From contig NZ_CP041217.1 of NCBI RefSeq assembly GCF_006542275.1, positions 5,148,501 through 5,212,500 on the forward strand: a stretch of DNA of 64,000 nucleotides, given 5' to 3'. Shown here piece after piece: positions 24,386 to 32,787 of the stretch. Both the position numbers and the translations under genes were made by a program. Each line of letters begins with the position of its first letter. The stretch's first letter is position 1. The DNA comes from Saccharibacillus brassicae (GTDB lineage Bacteria > Bacillota > Bacilli > Paenibacillales > Paenibacillaceae). The notes beneath the pieces are model-generated. The model had not been told where the DNA came from. It saw nothing but the letters and a program-made list of their open reading frames with translations, and made no database searches.

Positions 24386-24970
24386 ATGAGCAGACCTAGA
24401 GAGTTTGACGCCGACACCGCGCTTCACCAATGTATGGAGGTTTTCTGGGAAAAAGGCTTCCATGCCACTTCCTACGAAGACCTGACCCGCAGCACGCAGG
24501 TGAAGAAGCAGAGTCTGTACGGCGCGTTCAAGAACAAACGGCAGTTGTTTCTGCAATCGCTGCGCATGTACCGGCAGCAAGTCCTGGAAGAATTGGAACG
24601 CCGCGTCGCTTCGGCGAAGACGCCCGCCGCGAAGCTGGAAGCGATCTGCGAGGCGACGATGCAGGAGAGCGGGGAGAAAGCCAGGCGAGGCTGCCTGATC
24701 ATCAATTCGTCGCTGGAATTCGGCGATGCCGACGAGGAAGTCGCGCAGGAAGTGCGCACCATGCTGATCCGGTTAGAAGAGATGATCGAACAGGTCGTCC
24801 GAAGCGGACAGGAACAAGGAACGATCACGCGGCAGATCGGCAGCCGGGCTCTGGCCGCCCATCTGAACAATGCGCTCGGCGGAGCGAAGATCATGGAGAA
24901 ATCCGGCGCTTCCCGGGAAGAGATCGCGGCCGTGCTGCATACGGCGGTCGCATTGATGAGAACGATTTAA
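24386..24970 (+). CDS. TetR/AcrR-family regulator, probably leaderless
   Basis: A 194-residue regulator with a TetR helix-turn-helix at about 10-55 (TSYEDLTRSTQVKKQSLYGA) and a TetR_C-type helical domain containing GCLIINSSLEFG, typical of regulators paired with flavin or quinone reductases. It is 39 bases upstream of an Old Yellow Enzyme gene and surely in the same operon. There is no Shine-Dalgarno sequence: the -10 element ends six bases before the ATG. A dyad over the -35 suggests autorepression relieved by an electrophile or quinone; this is inference. Confidence 0.88.
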   Translation: MSRPREFDADTALHQCMEVFWEKGFHATSYEDLTRSTQVKKQSLYGAFKNKRQLFLQSLRMYRQQVLEELERRVASAKTPAAKLEAICEATMQESGEKARRGCLIINSSLEFGDADEEVAQEVRTMLIRLEEMIEQVVRSGQEQGTITRQIGSRALAAHLNNALGGAKIMEKSGASREEIAAVLHTAVALMRTI

Positions 24971-25009
24971 CGATTTGATACCAACCCTACACACAGGAGG
25001 CTGTACCCA

Positions 25010-26050
25010 ATGACCCAGAATCCATCCGTTCAATCGTTGTTTCAACCGTTTCAAGGCGGAGGTCTATCGCTGTCCAACCGGATCGTGATGGCGCCGATGA
25101 CCCGCCAATTTTCGCCGGAAGGCGTACCGGGCGAAGACGTCGCCGCCTATTACCGCCGCAGAGCCGAGAACCAGGTCGGCCTGATCGTCACGGAAGGCAC
25201 GGTCATCGACCATGCCGACGCTTCGAACCAGAAGAACGTGCCGCATTTTTACGGCGAAGCGGCCCTGGCCGGCTGGCGCAAAGTCGTGGAAGACGTGCAT
25301 GCGGCCGGCGGCAGGATCATTCCGCAGATCTGGCATATGGGCGCCCGCGGCCAGGTCGGTGAATACACCGAGTCGGAGATCGAAGAACTCGTGCGCCAGT
25401 TCGCCCTGTCGGCCGCGGCCGCCAAACAACTCGGCTTCGACGGGATCGAGCTGCACGGCGCGCACGAATACCTGATCGACCAATTCTTCTGGGCCAAAAC
25501 GAATCCGCGTACCGATCGTTACGGCGGCGGCATGGTGGAACGGACCCGCTTTGCGGTCGAAGTGATCGAAGCGTGCCGCGAAGCCGTCGGCCCGGACTTC
25601 CCGATCGTGTTCCGCTTCTCGCAGTGGAAAGGAAGCGATTATACGGCGAAGCTTGCGCAGACGCCGGAAGAACTGGAAGCTTTCCTCAAGCCGCTGAGCG
25701 CGGCGGGCGTCGACGTGTTCCACTGCTCCACGCGCCGCTTCTGGCAGCCGGAGTTCGAAGGTTCCGACCTGAACCTGGCCGGCTGGACCAAGAAGCTGAC
25801 CGGCAAACCGACGATCACCGTCGGATCGGTCGGACTGGACGGCGAATTCCTGAGCCTGTTCAAGGAAGGCAAAGGCGCCGGCGTCAGCGGCATCGACGAT
25901 CTGCTGAAGCGTCTGGAGAACGGCGAATTCGATCTGGTCGCGATCGGGCGCGCGCTGCTCGCCGATCCGGCCTGGGCGAGCAAAGTCGAGGGCGGACACC
26001 AAGATGAGCTGGTCGCGTTCTCGCCGACCGCTTTGCAGACGCTGAACTGA
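25010..26050 (+). CDS. Old Yellow Enzyme-type NADH:flavin oxidoreductase
   Basis: FMN-dependent alpha/beta-barrel ene-reductase of 346 residues that reduces activated alkenes, quinones or nitro compounds with NAD(P)H. Seen: the opening LSNRIVMAPMTR, substrate-binding HGAHEYLIDQFF, the NPRTDRYGG signature, and the FMN phosphate loop region VGSVGL and AIGRALLADP. It is the second gene of an operon with a TetR regulator, with an AGGAGG site, and a terminator follows. The context fits detoxification of electrophiles. Confidence 0.92.
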   Translation: MTQNPSVQSLFQPFQGGGLSLSNRIVMAPMTRQFSPEGVPGEDVAAYYRRRAENQVGLIVTEGTVIDHADASNQKNVPHFYGEAALAGWRKVVEDVHAAGGRIIPQIWHMGARGQVGEYTESEIEELVRQFALSAAAAKQLGFDGIELHGAHEYLIDQFFWAKTNPRTDRYGGGMVERTRFAVEVIEACREAVGPDFPIVFRFSQWKGSDYTAKLAQTPEELEAFLKPLSAAGVDVFHCSTRRFWQPEFEGSDLNLAGWTKKLTGKPTITVGSVGLDGEFLSLFKEGKGAGVSGIDDLLKRLENGEFDLVAIGRALLADPAWASKVEGGHQDELVAFSPTALQTLN

Positions 26051-26077
26051 ATGCTTTGACTGAATACTTTGAGCACA

Positions 26078-26112
26078 AGGACCCCGCGAAACTTTGGCGG
26101 GGTCCTTTTTTG
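26078..26112 (+). terminator. Terminator of the TetR/OYE operon
   Basis: Arms AAGGACCCCGC and GCGGGGTCCTT followed by a T run, about 30 bases after the oxidoreductase stop. Confidence 0.85.
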
Positions 26113-26284
26113 GATTGCGGTTATCGGTGCGGGGCTCCGGGCTCGTTGAACAGGCATTCGCCCCGTGATACGATCAAACCACGGCGGGCGCGGCGGACGA
26201 AACACGCGAAATATGCGGAAGACCCAGACCAAGCGGAATCCGGCATCCGCGCCCGATTTTGCCCCGGCAAAGGAGAGAAGGAAC

Positions 26285-26845
26285 ATGACTTCGGCAAGAG
26301 AAAGATTGAACCGGATGCGCAGCGAAGGCGCGTCGCAGGAAGAAGCGTTTGCGCTGTTCGACAGCCTGGAAGCGGCCGACTCGCCCGGCATGCTGGATTT
26401 GTGGAGAGGCAGCGAGATCGCGACCGGTCATCCGCTCGAAGGGCTGCTGACGGTATCGGGCTGGTACGGCAAACAGTTCGATAGCGCCGAGCACGTCCAC
26501 CCGCTTGTTTTTCAGAAAAAGAACGGCGATCTGTACGCAGTCAATCCGATCTGGATTCCGATGAACCTGCCGTTCGACAAAATCCCGCGCGGTCCGATCC
26601 GTCCGGCGATGACGCTTGCCCGCCCGTTCGTTCGAACGCGCAAAAGCGCCGCCCGGCTGCGGCAGATCGAATACCGGGGAACCGTCAGCGCCGCGATGGT
26701 CTACGACCATAAAGACATCATCGACGTGTTCCGCAAAGTGGACGAAGATACGCGGTTCGCCGTCATGGACGTCAAAAGCCTGAATAGCGACAAAAGTTAC
26801 TTTTTCGTGCTGGAACGTATGCGGGGCAAAGCTTTTCGTCCGTGA
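26285..26845 (+). CDS. GXWXG/DUF4334-domain protein
   Basis: A 186-residue soluble protein of the GXWXG plus DUF4334 type. The N-terminal segment contains LWRGSEIATGHPLEG and SGWYGKQF, and the C-terminal part has YRGTVSAAMVYDHKDIID and ends in FFVLERM. The family has no firmly known function; small-ligand binding is often assumed. The ATG at 26285 follows AAAGGAGAG, and the in-frame upstream extension from 26165 is low-complexity and rejected. It stands alone between the oxidoreductase operon and the two-component system. Confidence 0.82.
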   Translation: MTSARERLNRMRSEGASQEEAFALFDSLEAADSPGMLDLWRGSEIATGHPLEGLLTVSGWYGKQFDSAEHVHPLVFQKKNGDLYAVNPIWIPMNLPFDKIPRGPIRPAMTLARPFVRTRKSAARLRQIEYRGTVSAAMVYDHKDIIDVFRKVDEDTRFAVMDVKSLNSDKSYFFVLERMRGKAFRP

Positions 26846-26937
26846 TGAGTCCCTGATGATTTGTATGAAAAAAATTTAATCCGGTCTTCAGCGGCCTTTT
26901 ATTGAAGTACGATAGACTGGGATGGAGGAGGACGCAC

Positions 26938-27624
26938 ATGCGCATTTTGGTCATAGAAGACGAAGAAGCCCTGTCCGATTTCGTCGTGCTGGAGCTTAGG
27001 CATGAAGGGTACGAAGCCGTGCCTGTGTACGAAGGGCGGGAAGGGCTGGAAACGGCGCTAAACGGAGAGTGGGATCTGGTGCTGCTCGACCTGATGCTGC
27101 CGGGTCTGAGCGGAATCGAAGTGTGCAGACGCCTCAAAGCGGCCAAAGACACGCCGGTGATCATGATCACGGCCCGGGGCGGCGTCATGGACCGGGTGAC
27201 GGGACTCGATACGGGCGCCGACGATTACATGCCCAAGCCGTTCGCGATCGAGGAACTGCTGGCCCGGATCCGGGTCATTCGCAGGCGGCAGGAGAAAGCG
27301 GGCGCTTCCGCCCCGATGACGCTGACGTTCAAAGACGTGGAACTGAATATCGAGTCGCGCATGGCCAGGCAGGGCGACCGCTGGATCGAGTTGACCAAAA
27401 AAGAATACGAGCTGCTGTTTACGTTCATGAAAAACGTCGGCCGGGTGCTGCCGCGCGACCTGCTGGTGGAGCGGATCTGGGGACACGACGTCGGCATCGA
27501 GACGAATATCGTCGACGTGTATGTCCGGCACGTACGCAACAAGCTGGATACCGGCGGCGATATCGAGACGTATATCCGGACCGTCCGGGGAATCGGCTAT
27601 GTCATGCGGCACGAGAACGAGTAG
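26938..27624 (+). CDS. OmpR/PhoB-family response regulator
   Basis: A 228-residue response regulator. The receiver domain (about 1-115) has acidic EDEE at 7-10, phospho-acceptor Asp51 in LLDLMLPG and the conserved MPKPF lysine. The winged-helix output domain (about 128-225) has the typical ELTKKEYELL and RTVRGIGYVM. It is followed 6 bases later by its sensor kinase, so they form one operon that also includes the flgB-like gene. The ATG at 26938 follows GGAGGAGG. Confidence 0.93.
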   Translation: MRILVIEDEEALSDFVVLELRHEGYEAVPVYEGREGLETALNGEWDLVLLDLMLPGLSGIEVCRRLKAAKDTPVIMITARGGVMDRVTGLDTGADDYMPKPFAIEELLARIRVIRRRQEKAGASAPMTLTFKDVELNIESRMARQGDRWIELTKKEYELLFTFMKNVGRVLPRDLLVERIWGHDVGIETNIVDVYVRHVRNKLDTGGDIETYIRTVRGIGYVMRHENE

Positions 27625-27630
27625 GGCGCC

Positions 27631-29025
27631 GTGCGGACCAAGTTGAAACTCAAATGGAAACTTACGCTGTGGGGCGCTTTTCACCTGATTCTGCTGTTCC
27701 TGTTCTATAACCTGATCCAGTTCTCCGTGCTGCAGAGCTGGGTACACAACCATGAGAAAGACATTATTCGCAAAAACATGGAAGAAGTCGCCGCGTACCT
27801 CGAAATGATCGAGCCGGGCGGGAAGCTTGCGGACAGCCGGGATTTTCTCGCGGTCCTGAACGAGCGCTACCAGATGATCCGCATCGTGGACGAATCCGGC
27901 ACGCCGGTCGTGTCCGTCTCGGATCAGATGCCCGCAAACGGAGTGCCTGCGGTGTATGGCACTTCGGAAACCCTGGAGAGCGTAGCGACCGAAGGGAATA
28001 CGCTGCTGCTCTACCGCAAGCCGATCCGATTCGGATCCGCGGCGCTGTCGGTCGAGATCGTGCGCAACCCGGAAAATTTCGAGAGCCTGCTGCACCTGAT
28101 CGCGAGCCTGCTCGTCGTGACCGCTTTTGTCTCGATCGCGCTCAGCCTCGTCGGCGGCCGCCTGTTGTCCTATCAACTGCTCAGCCCGATCAACGAGATG
28201 ATCCGTACAATGAAGGGTATTCGGGAAAAAGGACTCAAAGAACGCGTGCAGATCGGCGATCCGCGCGACGAATTGACGGAATTGTCGACGATGTTCAACG
28301 AACTGATGGACAATCTGTCCCAGTCGTTCGACCAGCAGCAGCGGTTCATCGAAGACGCTTCGCACGAATTGAAGACGCCGCTGTCGATCATCCACGGCCA
28401 TCTGTCGCTGATCAAGCGGTGGGGCAAAGACGATCCCGCCGTGCTGGAGCGTTCGATCCAGCTCAGCTTGAACGAGACGAACCGGATGATCCAGATGGTA
28501 TCGGAACTGCTTGTGTTGACCCGGATCGACGAAGACGCTTCGGCGCTCGGCAGCGGGCCGGAACAGATCCGGGTCAAGCCGGCGATCGAAGAGATCGTCG
28601 AGAATTTCCAGACCGTGCATCGATCATTCGAGATTCGCGCGCGGCTTAAACTGGCCGAAGAAGCCTCGCTGCCGATCCGCAAAAGCCATCTGCAGCAAAT
28701 CCTGATCATCGTGCTCGATAACGCGATCAAGTATGCCGGAGACGTCAAACGGATCGAAGTGACGGCGGCGATCGAAGACGGGCAGCTGTACCTTGCGGTC
28801 AAAGACTACGGCACCGGCATTCCCGCAGACGAGCTGCCGCTGGTGACGAACCGGTTCTACCGGGTCGACAAATCGCGCAGCCGCAAGCAGGGCGGGAACG
28901 GACTGGGGCTCGCGATCGCCAGGCGGCTGCTGGATCTGTACGGCGGAGAGCTCAAGCTCGGCAGTCTATACGGGGAATGGACGGAAGTCGTGATCCGGAT
29001 TCCCGCGAGAGGAGAACAGACATGA
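27631..29025 (+). CDS. HAMP-containing sensor histidine kinase
   Basis: Membrane sensor kinase of 464 residues, partner of the preceding response regulator. TM1 (about 10-32), an extracytoplasmic sensing domain to about 155, TM2 (about 156-180), HAMP (about 185-235), HisKA with His245 in DASHELKTPL, and HATPase with LDNAIKYAG, YGTGIP and GGNGLGLAIA boxes. The start is GTG with only a modest upstream site, so coupling to the regulator stop is likely. Architecture resembles ArlS/YkoH-type kinases. The signal is unknown, but the ATGA-coupled flagellar rod-like protein downstream may be part of the response. Confidence 0.9.
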   Translation: MRTKLKLKWKLTLWGAFHLILLFLFYNLIQFSVLQSWVHNHEKDIIRKNMEEVAAYLEMIEPGGKLADSRDFLAVLNERYQMIRIVDESGTPVVSVSDQMPANGVPAVYGTSETLESVATEGNTLLLYRKPIRFGSAALSVEIVRNPENFESLLHLIASLLVVTAFVSIALSLVGGRLLSYQLLSPINEMIRTMKGIREKGLKERVQIGDPRDELTELSTMFNELMDNLSQSFDQQQRFIEDASHELKTPLSIIHGHLSLIKRWGKDDPAVLERSIQLSLNETNRMIQMVSELLVLTRIDEDASALGSGPEQIRVKPAIEEIVENFQTVHRSFEIRARLKLAEEASLPIRKSHLQQILIIVLDNAIKYAGDVKRIEVTAAIEDGQLYLAVKDYGTGIPADELPLVTNRFYRVDKSRSRKQGGNGLGLAIARRLLDLYGGELKLGSLYGEWTEVVIRIPARGEQT

Positions 29026-29432
29026 TCCAATCAAGCAATTCCAAGCTGCACCAGTCGCTGCTTCAGGCCCTGAACGCGCGGCACGAAGTTACGGTCAACA
29101 ATATCGCCAACGCCGACACGCCGCATTACAAAAGAAAGACGGTGCAGTTCGAAGACGCGCTTCGGCGCGCGGTCGAAGGCGAGCAGGGCAAAGAACTGGA
29201 TCTCAAGCGCACGCATGCTCGGCATATCACGCTTCGGGCTCCCGGCGAGGCGCTCGTGCCTTACCGGGTCGTCCAGGACGCGAACGCCAAGATGAACAAT
29301 AACAACAACAGCGTCGACATCGACAAGGAAATGGCGACGCTGTCGGAGAACCAACTGATGTACAATTACGTCTCCGACCGGGTCAGCGGGCATTACAAGA
29401 AGTACAAAGAGCTGCTTCAGAACCTGAAGTAA
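29022..29432 (+). CDS. flgB: FlgB-like flagellar basal-body rod protein, orphan
   Basis: A 136-residue homologue of the proximal rod protein FlgB. It has the NNIANADTPHYKRKTVQFEDAL signature region (first half shown, residues about 26-47), the THARHI element and the C-terminal helix NNSVDIDKEMATLSENQLMY. Length is normal for FlgB, so it is not a fragment. It overlaps the kinase stop by ATGA and has GGAGA upstream, so translation is coupled to the two-component system. FlgB normally heads a flgBC-fliE operon; no flagellar gene is adjacent here. It could be a second copy or a relocated sole copy. Confidence 0.82.
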   Translation: MIQSSNSKLHQSLLQALNARHEVTVNNIANADTPHYKRKTVQFEDALRRAVEGEQGKELDLKRTHARHITLRAPGEALVPYRVVQDANAKMNNNNNSVDIDKEMATLSENQLMYNYVSDRVSGHYKKYKELLQNLK

Positions 29433-29461
29433 ACCCGCATTAACCTTCGGAATCGACAGTG

Positions 29462-29503
29462 AAAAAGAAGCGGGGCGCGAGCGGCGTTCGGCTTCTTTTT
29501 TAA
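29462..29503 (+). terminator. Terminator of the two-component/flgB operon
   Basis: Arms AAAAAGAAGC and GCTTCTTTTT around a GC-rich loop, shortly after the flgB-like stop. Confidence 0.75.
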
Positions 29504-29528
29504 AAATAAATAAAAAAACCCCGTTAAG

Positions 29529-29586
29529 GATTGCGTTTAAGGAAAAGATAGGTTATAGTAAGGGTATAGCAAATGCAAACGCAATC
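29529..29586 (+). repeat. Inverted repeat around the cold-shock promoter
   Basis: GATTGCGTTT (29529-29538) and AAACGCAATC (29577-29586) are a perfect 10-base inverted repeat separated by 38 bases. The left arm contains the -35 box and the right arm falls in the early transcript. Confidence 0.7.
29531..29559 (+). promoter_or_regulatory. Promoter of the cold-shock gene
   Basis: TTGCGT with a 17-base spacer to TATAGT (29554-29559). The start at about 29566 gives a leader of about 150 bases containing a GGTTAT/ATAACC stem (29607-29632). A long leader is the hallmark of cold-shock genes, where it senses temperature. Confidence 0.7.
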
Positions 29587-29716
29587 TAAACTCACTTATT
29601 TCAGAGGGTTATGGTTTGGTAGAGCAATAACCTTGTGAAATATGTGATTTTTTATTTTATCGGATTCTTTCTGAATAAACAAAGTCATGTAAATATAATA
29701 TTTGGAGGTACCTCAC

Positions 29717-29917
29717 ATGCAAACAGGTACAGTAAAATGGTTCAACGCGGATAAAGGATTTGGCTTCATCGAAATCGAAGGCGGCAACGACGTATTCGTT
29801 CACTTCTCCGCAATCCAAGACGAAGGTTTCAAAACCCTCGACGAAGGTCAACGCGTAGAATTCAACGTTGTTCAAGGCAGCCGTGGACCACAAGCGGAAA
29901 ATGTTGTAAAACTGTAA
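29717..29917 (+). CDS. Cold-shock protein, CspA/CspB family
   Basis: A 66-residue single cold-shock domain that binds single-stranded RNA and DNA and melts mRNA structure. RNP1 reads KGFGFIEIE and RNP2 reads VFVHFSAI, both complete, with aromatic binding residues in place. The start at 29717 gives the canonical [10 protein letters not shown] beginning behind TTTGGAGG. It is monocistronic, with a long leader and a strong terminator, and its codon usage suggests high expression. The letter of the Csp paralogue cannot be assigned. Confidence 0.95.
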   Translation: MQTGTVKWFNADKGFGFIEIEGGNDVFVHFSAIQDEGFKTLDEGQRVEFNVVQGSRGPQAENVVKL

Positions 29918-29927
29918 TTCCGTTATC

Positions 29928-29962
29928 AAAACACCTTTAGCTTAAGCTAAAGGTGTTTTTTT
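29928..29962 (+). terminator. Terminator of the cold-shock gene
   Basis: Near-perfect hairpin, arms AAAACACCTTTAGCTT and AAGCTAAAGGTGTTTT, followed by T residues. Confidence 0.92.
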
Positions 29963-30043
29963 GTGTGAAAAAAATGGCTGTAAATGATATGATAGGATAT
30001 GTTATATGGTTGTTCCATACAAATCCAATCTAAAGGTGATGTT

Positions 30044-31261
30044 ATGCCAGACTTGTCTTTGTCTTTAAAACCGAGATATGAACGCATGTATATCGAACTT
30101 CGGGCACGTCTGCGGCAGGGCCTCTACAAAGTGGGCGACAAGCTGCCGTCGGAGAAAGAACTGATGAAACAGTTCGACGTCAGCCGCATCACTTCGAAAA
30201 AGGCGCTCGATATGCTGGTACAGGAAGGATATATCGTTCGCCAGCCCGGCCGGGGTTCGTTTGTCATCCGCGCGGATGAAGAGCCGACCCGACCCGACCC
30301 GGCAGGCGAGCCGCTTGATCCGCGGGAACAGGCCGCAGCCCGGCGGCGCCCGGCCAACAAGCAGATCGTAATCGGCTTGATCCTCGAAGATTTCAGCGAC
30401 AGCTACGGCAAAGAGATGCTGGCCGAGATGGAGCGGACCGCCCAGCGGCTGAACGTCTATCTGATGATCCGCCTGTCGTTTTCGCAGCCGACGATCGAAG
30501 AAAACGCGATTCGCAGCCTGCGCGAATACGGAGTGGACGGACTGATTATCTATCCGACGCGCGGGCAAAGCTTCAGCTCGGAAATTTTGCGGCTGGTGAT
30601 CGACCGCTTCCCTCACGTGCTCGTCGACCGCTATTTCAAAGGGACGGAATCGGCTTCGATCAGCACGGACAACATAGAGGCGGCGCGGACCGGCATGAAC
30701 CATCTGCTGGATCTGGGACATCGCCATATCGGGCTGCTCGCTTCCAAAGTGACGGACAACGTGGCGATCGAAGAGCGGATCGAAGGATTCGTGCGGGCGC
30801 ATGCCGAGCGCGGCGTCGTGCTGGATCGCAGCTACTGGCTGACCGATCTCGCCTGGAACGCGGAGACGGAAGCGGAAGAACTGCAGCACGTTCGCGGCAA
30901 CGTGGAGCTGATCCGGCGCATGGTGGAGCAGCATCCGCAGATGACGGCTATTTTCGCGATGCAGTACGAACTTGCGCTGTTCGCCAAAGAAGCGCTGGAT
31001 CATGCGGGTATCCGGATTCCGGAACAAATCTCGCTGATTTGTTTCGACAGCCCGCAGGCAAGCGCAGCTTTGTATCCGTTTACACATCTGCAGCAGGATC
31101 AGCATTCGCTCGGCCGCCTCGCCGTGGAAAACGTTCTGAAACTGATCGCCGGCGACACGCTGCCCGGCCGTATCTCGCTGACGGCCGAACTGATCGACGG
31201 TCTGTCCACCGCGCCGGCTCCGAACGTCGGATCGAACGCGGGAGGCAATCGGAACACTTGA
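30044..31261 (+). CDS. GntR-HTH / LacI-type sensor regulator (AraR-like)
   Basis: A 405-residue repressor. The N-terminal GntR winged helix (about 8-75, KLPSEKELMKQFDVSRITSKKA) is joined by a Pro-rich linker to a LacI-type sugar-binding domain (about 110-395) with HRHIGLLASK and ISLICFDS. This arrangement is that of AraR. The ATG at 30044 follows AAAGGTGAT. It lies just upstream of, and in line with, the GH125/ABC operon and is its probable regulator; a TAGAGCG/CGCTCTA inverted repeat flanking that promoter -10 is a candidate operator. The inducing sugar is unknown. Confidence 0.87.
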   Translation: MPDLSLSLKPRYERMYIELRARLRQGLYKVGDKLPSEKELMKQFDVSRITSKKALDMLVQEGYIVRQPGRGSFVIRADEEPTRPDPAGEPLDPREQAAARRRPANKQIVIGLILEDFSDSYGKEMLAEMERTAQRLNVYLMIRLSFSQPTIEENAIRSLREYGVDGLIIYPTRGQSFSSEILRLVIDRFPHVLVDRYFKGTESASISTDNIEAARTGMNHLLDLGHRHIGLLASKVTDNVAIEERIEGFVRAHAERGVVLDRSYWLTDLAWNAETEAEELQHVRGNVELIRRMVEQHPQMTAIFAMQYELALFAKEALDHAGIRIPEQISLICFDSPQASAALYPFTHLQQDQHSLGRLAVENVLKLIAGDTLPGRISLTAELIDGLSTAPAPNVGSNAGGNRNT

Positions 31262-31299
31262 CCCCTGATTCAATGAACGACAGCTTGAACTTCACCTCC

Positions 31300-31336
31300 A
31301 AAAAGCCGAACGGGATCTAGATCCTGTCCGGCTTTT
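31300..31336 (+). terminator. Terminator of the GntR-type regulator gene
   Basis: Arms AAAAAGCCG and CGGCTTTTT, with an inner GGGATC/GATCC pairing. Confidence 0.82.
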
Positions 31337-31373
31337 TCTGCCGTTGTTCAATTAAATATTATATTATAATGTA

Positions 31374-31427
31374 TTGACATACTATTTAGAGCGGACTATG
31401 ATAATCGCATAAATGTAAGCGCTCTAT
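31374..31427 (+). promoter_or_regulatory. Promoter and operator region of the GH125/ABC operon
   Basis: TTGACA (31374) with a 17-base spacer to TATGAT (31397-31402). Downstream of the start, TGTAAGCGCTCTAT (31414-31427) resembles a CcpA cre site at 12 of 14 positions. TAGAGCG (31387) and CGCTCTA (31420) form an inverted repeat across the -10. Confidence 0.65.
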
Positions 31428-31442
31428 ATAAGGAGGGTTGTC

Positions 31443-32753
31443 ATGAGTGAGCAGAAGAACAAAATTATTCCTCTGTCGGTGGAAAGACTTATCGCGGACG
31501 TGACCGAAAAGTTGGGAACGCGCACGAAGTTGGCTTGCATGTTCGGGAACTGTATCCGCAACACGCTGACGACGACGCTTCGCCCGCAGCAGGACGGGAC
31601 CGTATTCGTCATTACCGGCGATATTCCGGCCATGTGGCTGCGGGATTCGGCGGCGCAGGTGAGGCCGTACCTGCTGCTGGCGAACGAAGACGAAGCGATC
31701 AGCGATCTCGTGAAAGGGGTGGTGCAGCGGCAGATTCGCTGCATTTTGCATGATCCGTATGCCAATGCGTTTAACGAGAGCGCGAACGGCAGCGGACACC
31801 AGGACGATCGGACGGAGATGACGCCGTGGATCTGGGAACGCAAATACGAGATCGACTCGCTCTGTTATCCGCTGCAGCTCGCGTATCTGCTCTGGCAAAA
31901 GACGGGACGTACGGACCATTTCGACGACGAATTCCGCCTGGCCTGCCTGACGATTCTGGACGTGTGGCGGACCGAACAGCACCACGAAGCAGAGTCCGGC
32001 TATCGCTTCGAACGGCTGCACGGTCCGGCTTCCGATACGCTGCCGCATGCGGGCAGGGGCAATCCCGCTGCCGTGACCGGCATGACCTGGTCGGGTTTTC
32101 GCCCGAGCGACGATGCGTGCGAGTACGGGTATCTGATCCCGGCGAACCTGTTTGCCGTCGTCGTGCTCGACTGCATGCAGCGGATTGCAAGCGACGTGTA
32201 CGACGACGCGGAGCTGAGCCGCTCCGCGGCCGAGCTGCAGGCGGAGATTCGCGGCGGCGTCGAGCGGCACGGCGTCGTGGACCATCCGGAATTCGGCCCG
32301 ATGTACGCGTACGAGACGGACGGGAACGGGAATTACAACCTGATGGACGACGCCAACGTCCCGAGCCTGCTCTCGCTGCCTTACTTCGGTTACGGCAGGG
32401 CGGATGACGAGCTGTATGTCAACACGAGGCGCTTCGTCCTCAGCGAGCATAATCCTTATTATTACAGCGGCACCGCCGCGCAGGGGATCGGCAGCCCGCA
32501 TACGCCGCCGCGCTACATCTGGCATATATCGCTGGCGATGCAGGCGCTGACTTCCACGGATCGGGAAGAGCGGGAACGATTGCTATTGCTGCTTGAGAAC
32601 ACCGACGCGGACACCGGATTTCTGCACGAAGGCTTTCACGCCGACGACCCTGCCCAATATACCCGCGAATGGTTCTCGTGGGCGAACGCGCTGTTCAGCG
32701 AACTGGTCTTGACCTATTGCGGCTACGACGTGCCCGGGATGCAAATGAAATAA
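31443..32753 (+). CDS. GH125 exo-alpha-1,6-mannosidase
   Basis: Metal-independent inverting glycosidase of family GH125 (formerly DUF1237), 436 residues and cytoplasmic, expected to remove terminal alpha-1,6-linked mannose. Family blocks seen: GDIPAMWLRDSAAQVRPYL, WERKYEIDSLCYP, the general-acid region SDDACEYGYLIPAN (Asp223/224) and the base Glu396 in GFLHEGFH. The length is standard. The ribosome site is AGGAGGG. It heads an operon with a sugar ABC importer, so the imported oligosaccharide is probably a manno-oligosaccharide; that is inferred from context. Confidence 0.9.
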   Translation: MSEQKNKIIPLSVERLIADVTEKLGTRTKLACMFGNCIRNTLTTTLRPQQDGTVFVITGDIPAMWLRDSAAQVRPYLLLANEDEAISDLVKGVVQRQIRCILHDPYANAFNESANGSGHQDDRTEMTPWIWERKYEIDSLCYPLQLAYLLWQKTGRTDHFDDEFRLACLTILDVWRTEQHHEAESGYRFERLHGPASDTLPHAGRGNPAAVTGMTWSGFRPSDDACEYGYLIPANLFAVVVLDCMQRIASDVYDDAELSRSAAELQAEIRGGVERHGVVDHPEFGPMYAYETDGNGNYNLMDDANVPSLLSLPYFGYGRADDELYVNTRRFVLSEHNPYYYSGTAAQGIGSPHTPPRYIWHISLAMQALTSTDREERERLLLLLENTDADTGFLHEGFHADDPAQYTREWFSWANALFSELVLTYCGYDVPGMQMK

Positions 32754-32787
32754 CCGATTGGCCAACCAATTAGGCAAAGGGGCGATT

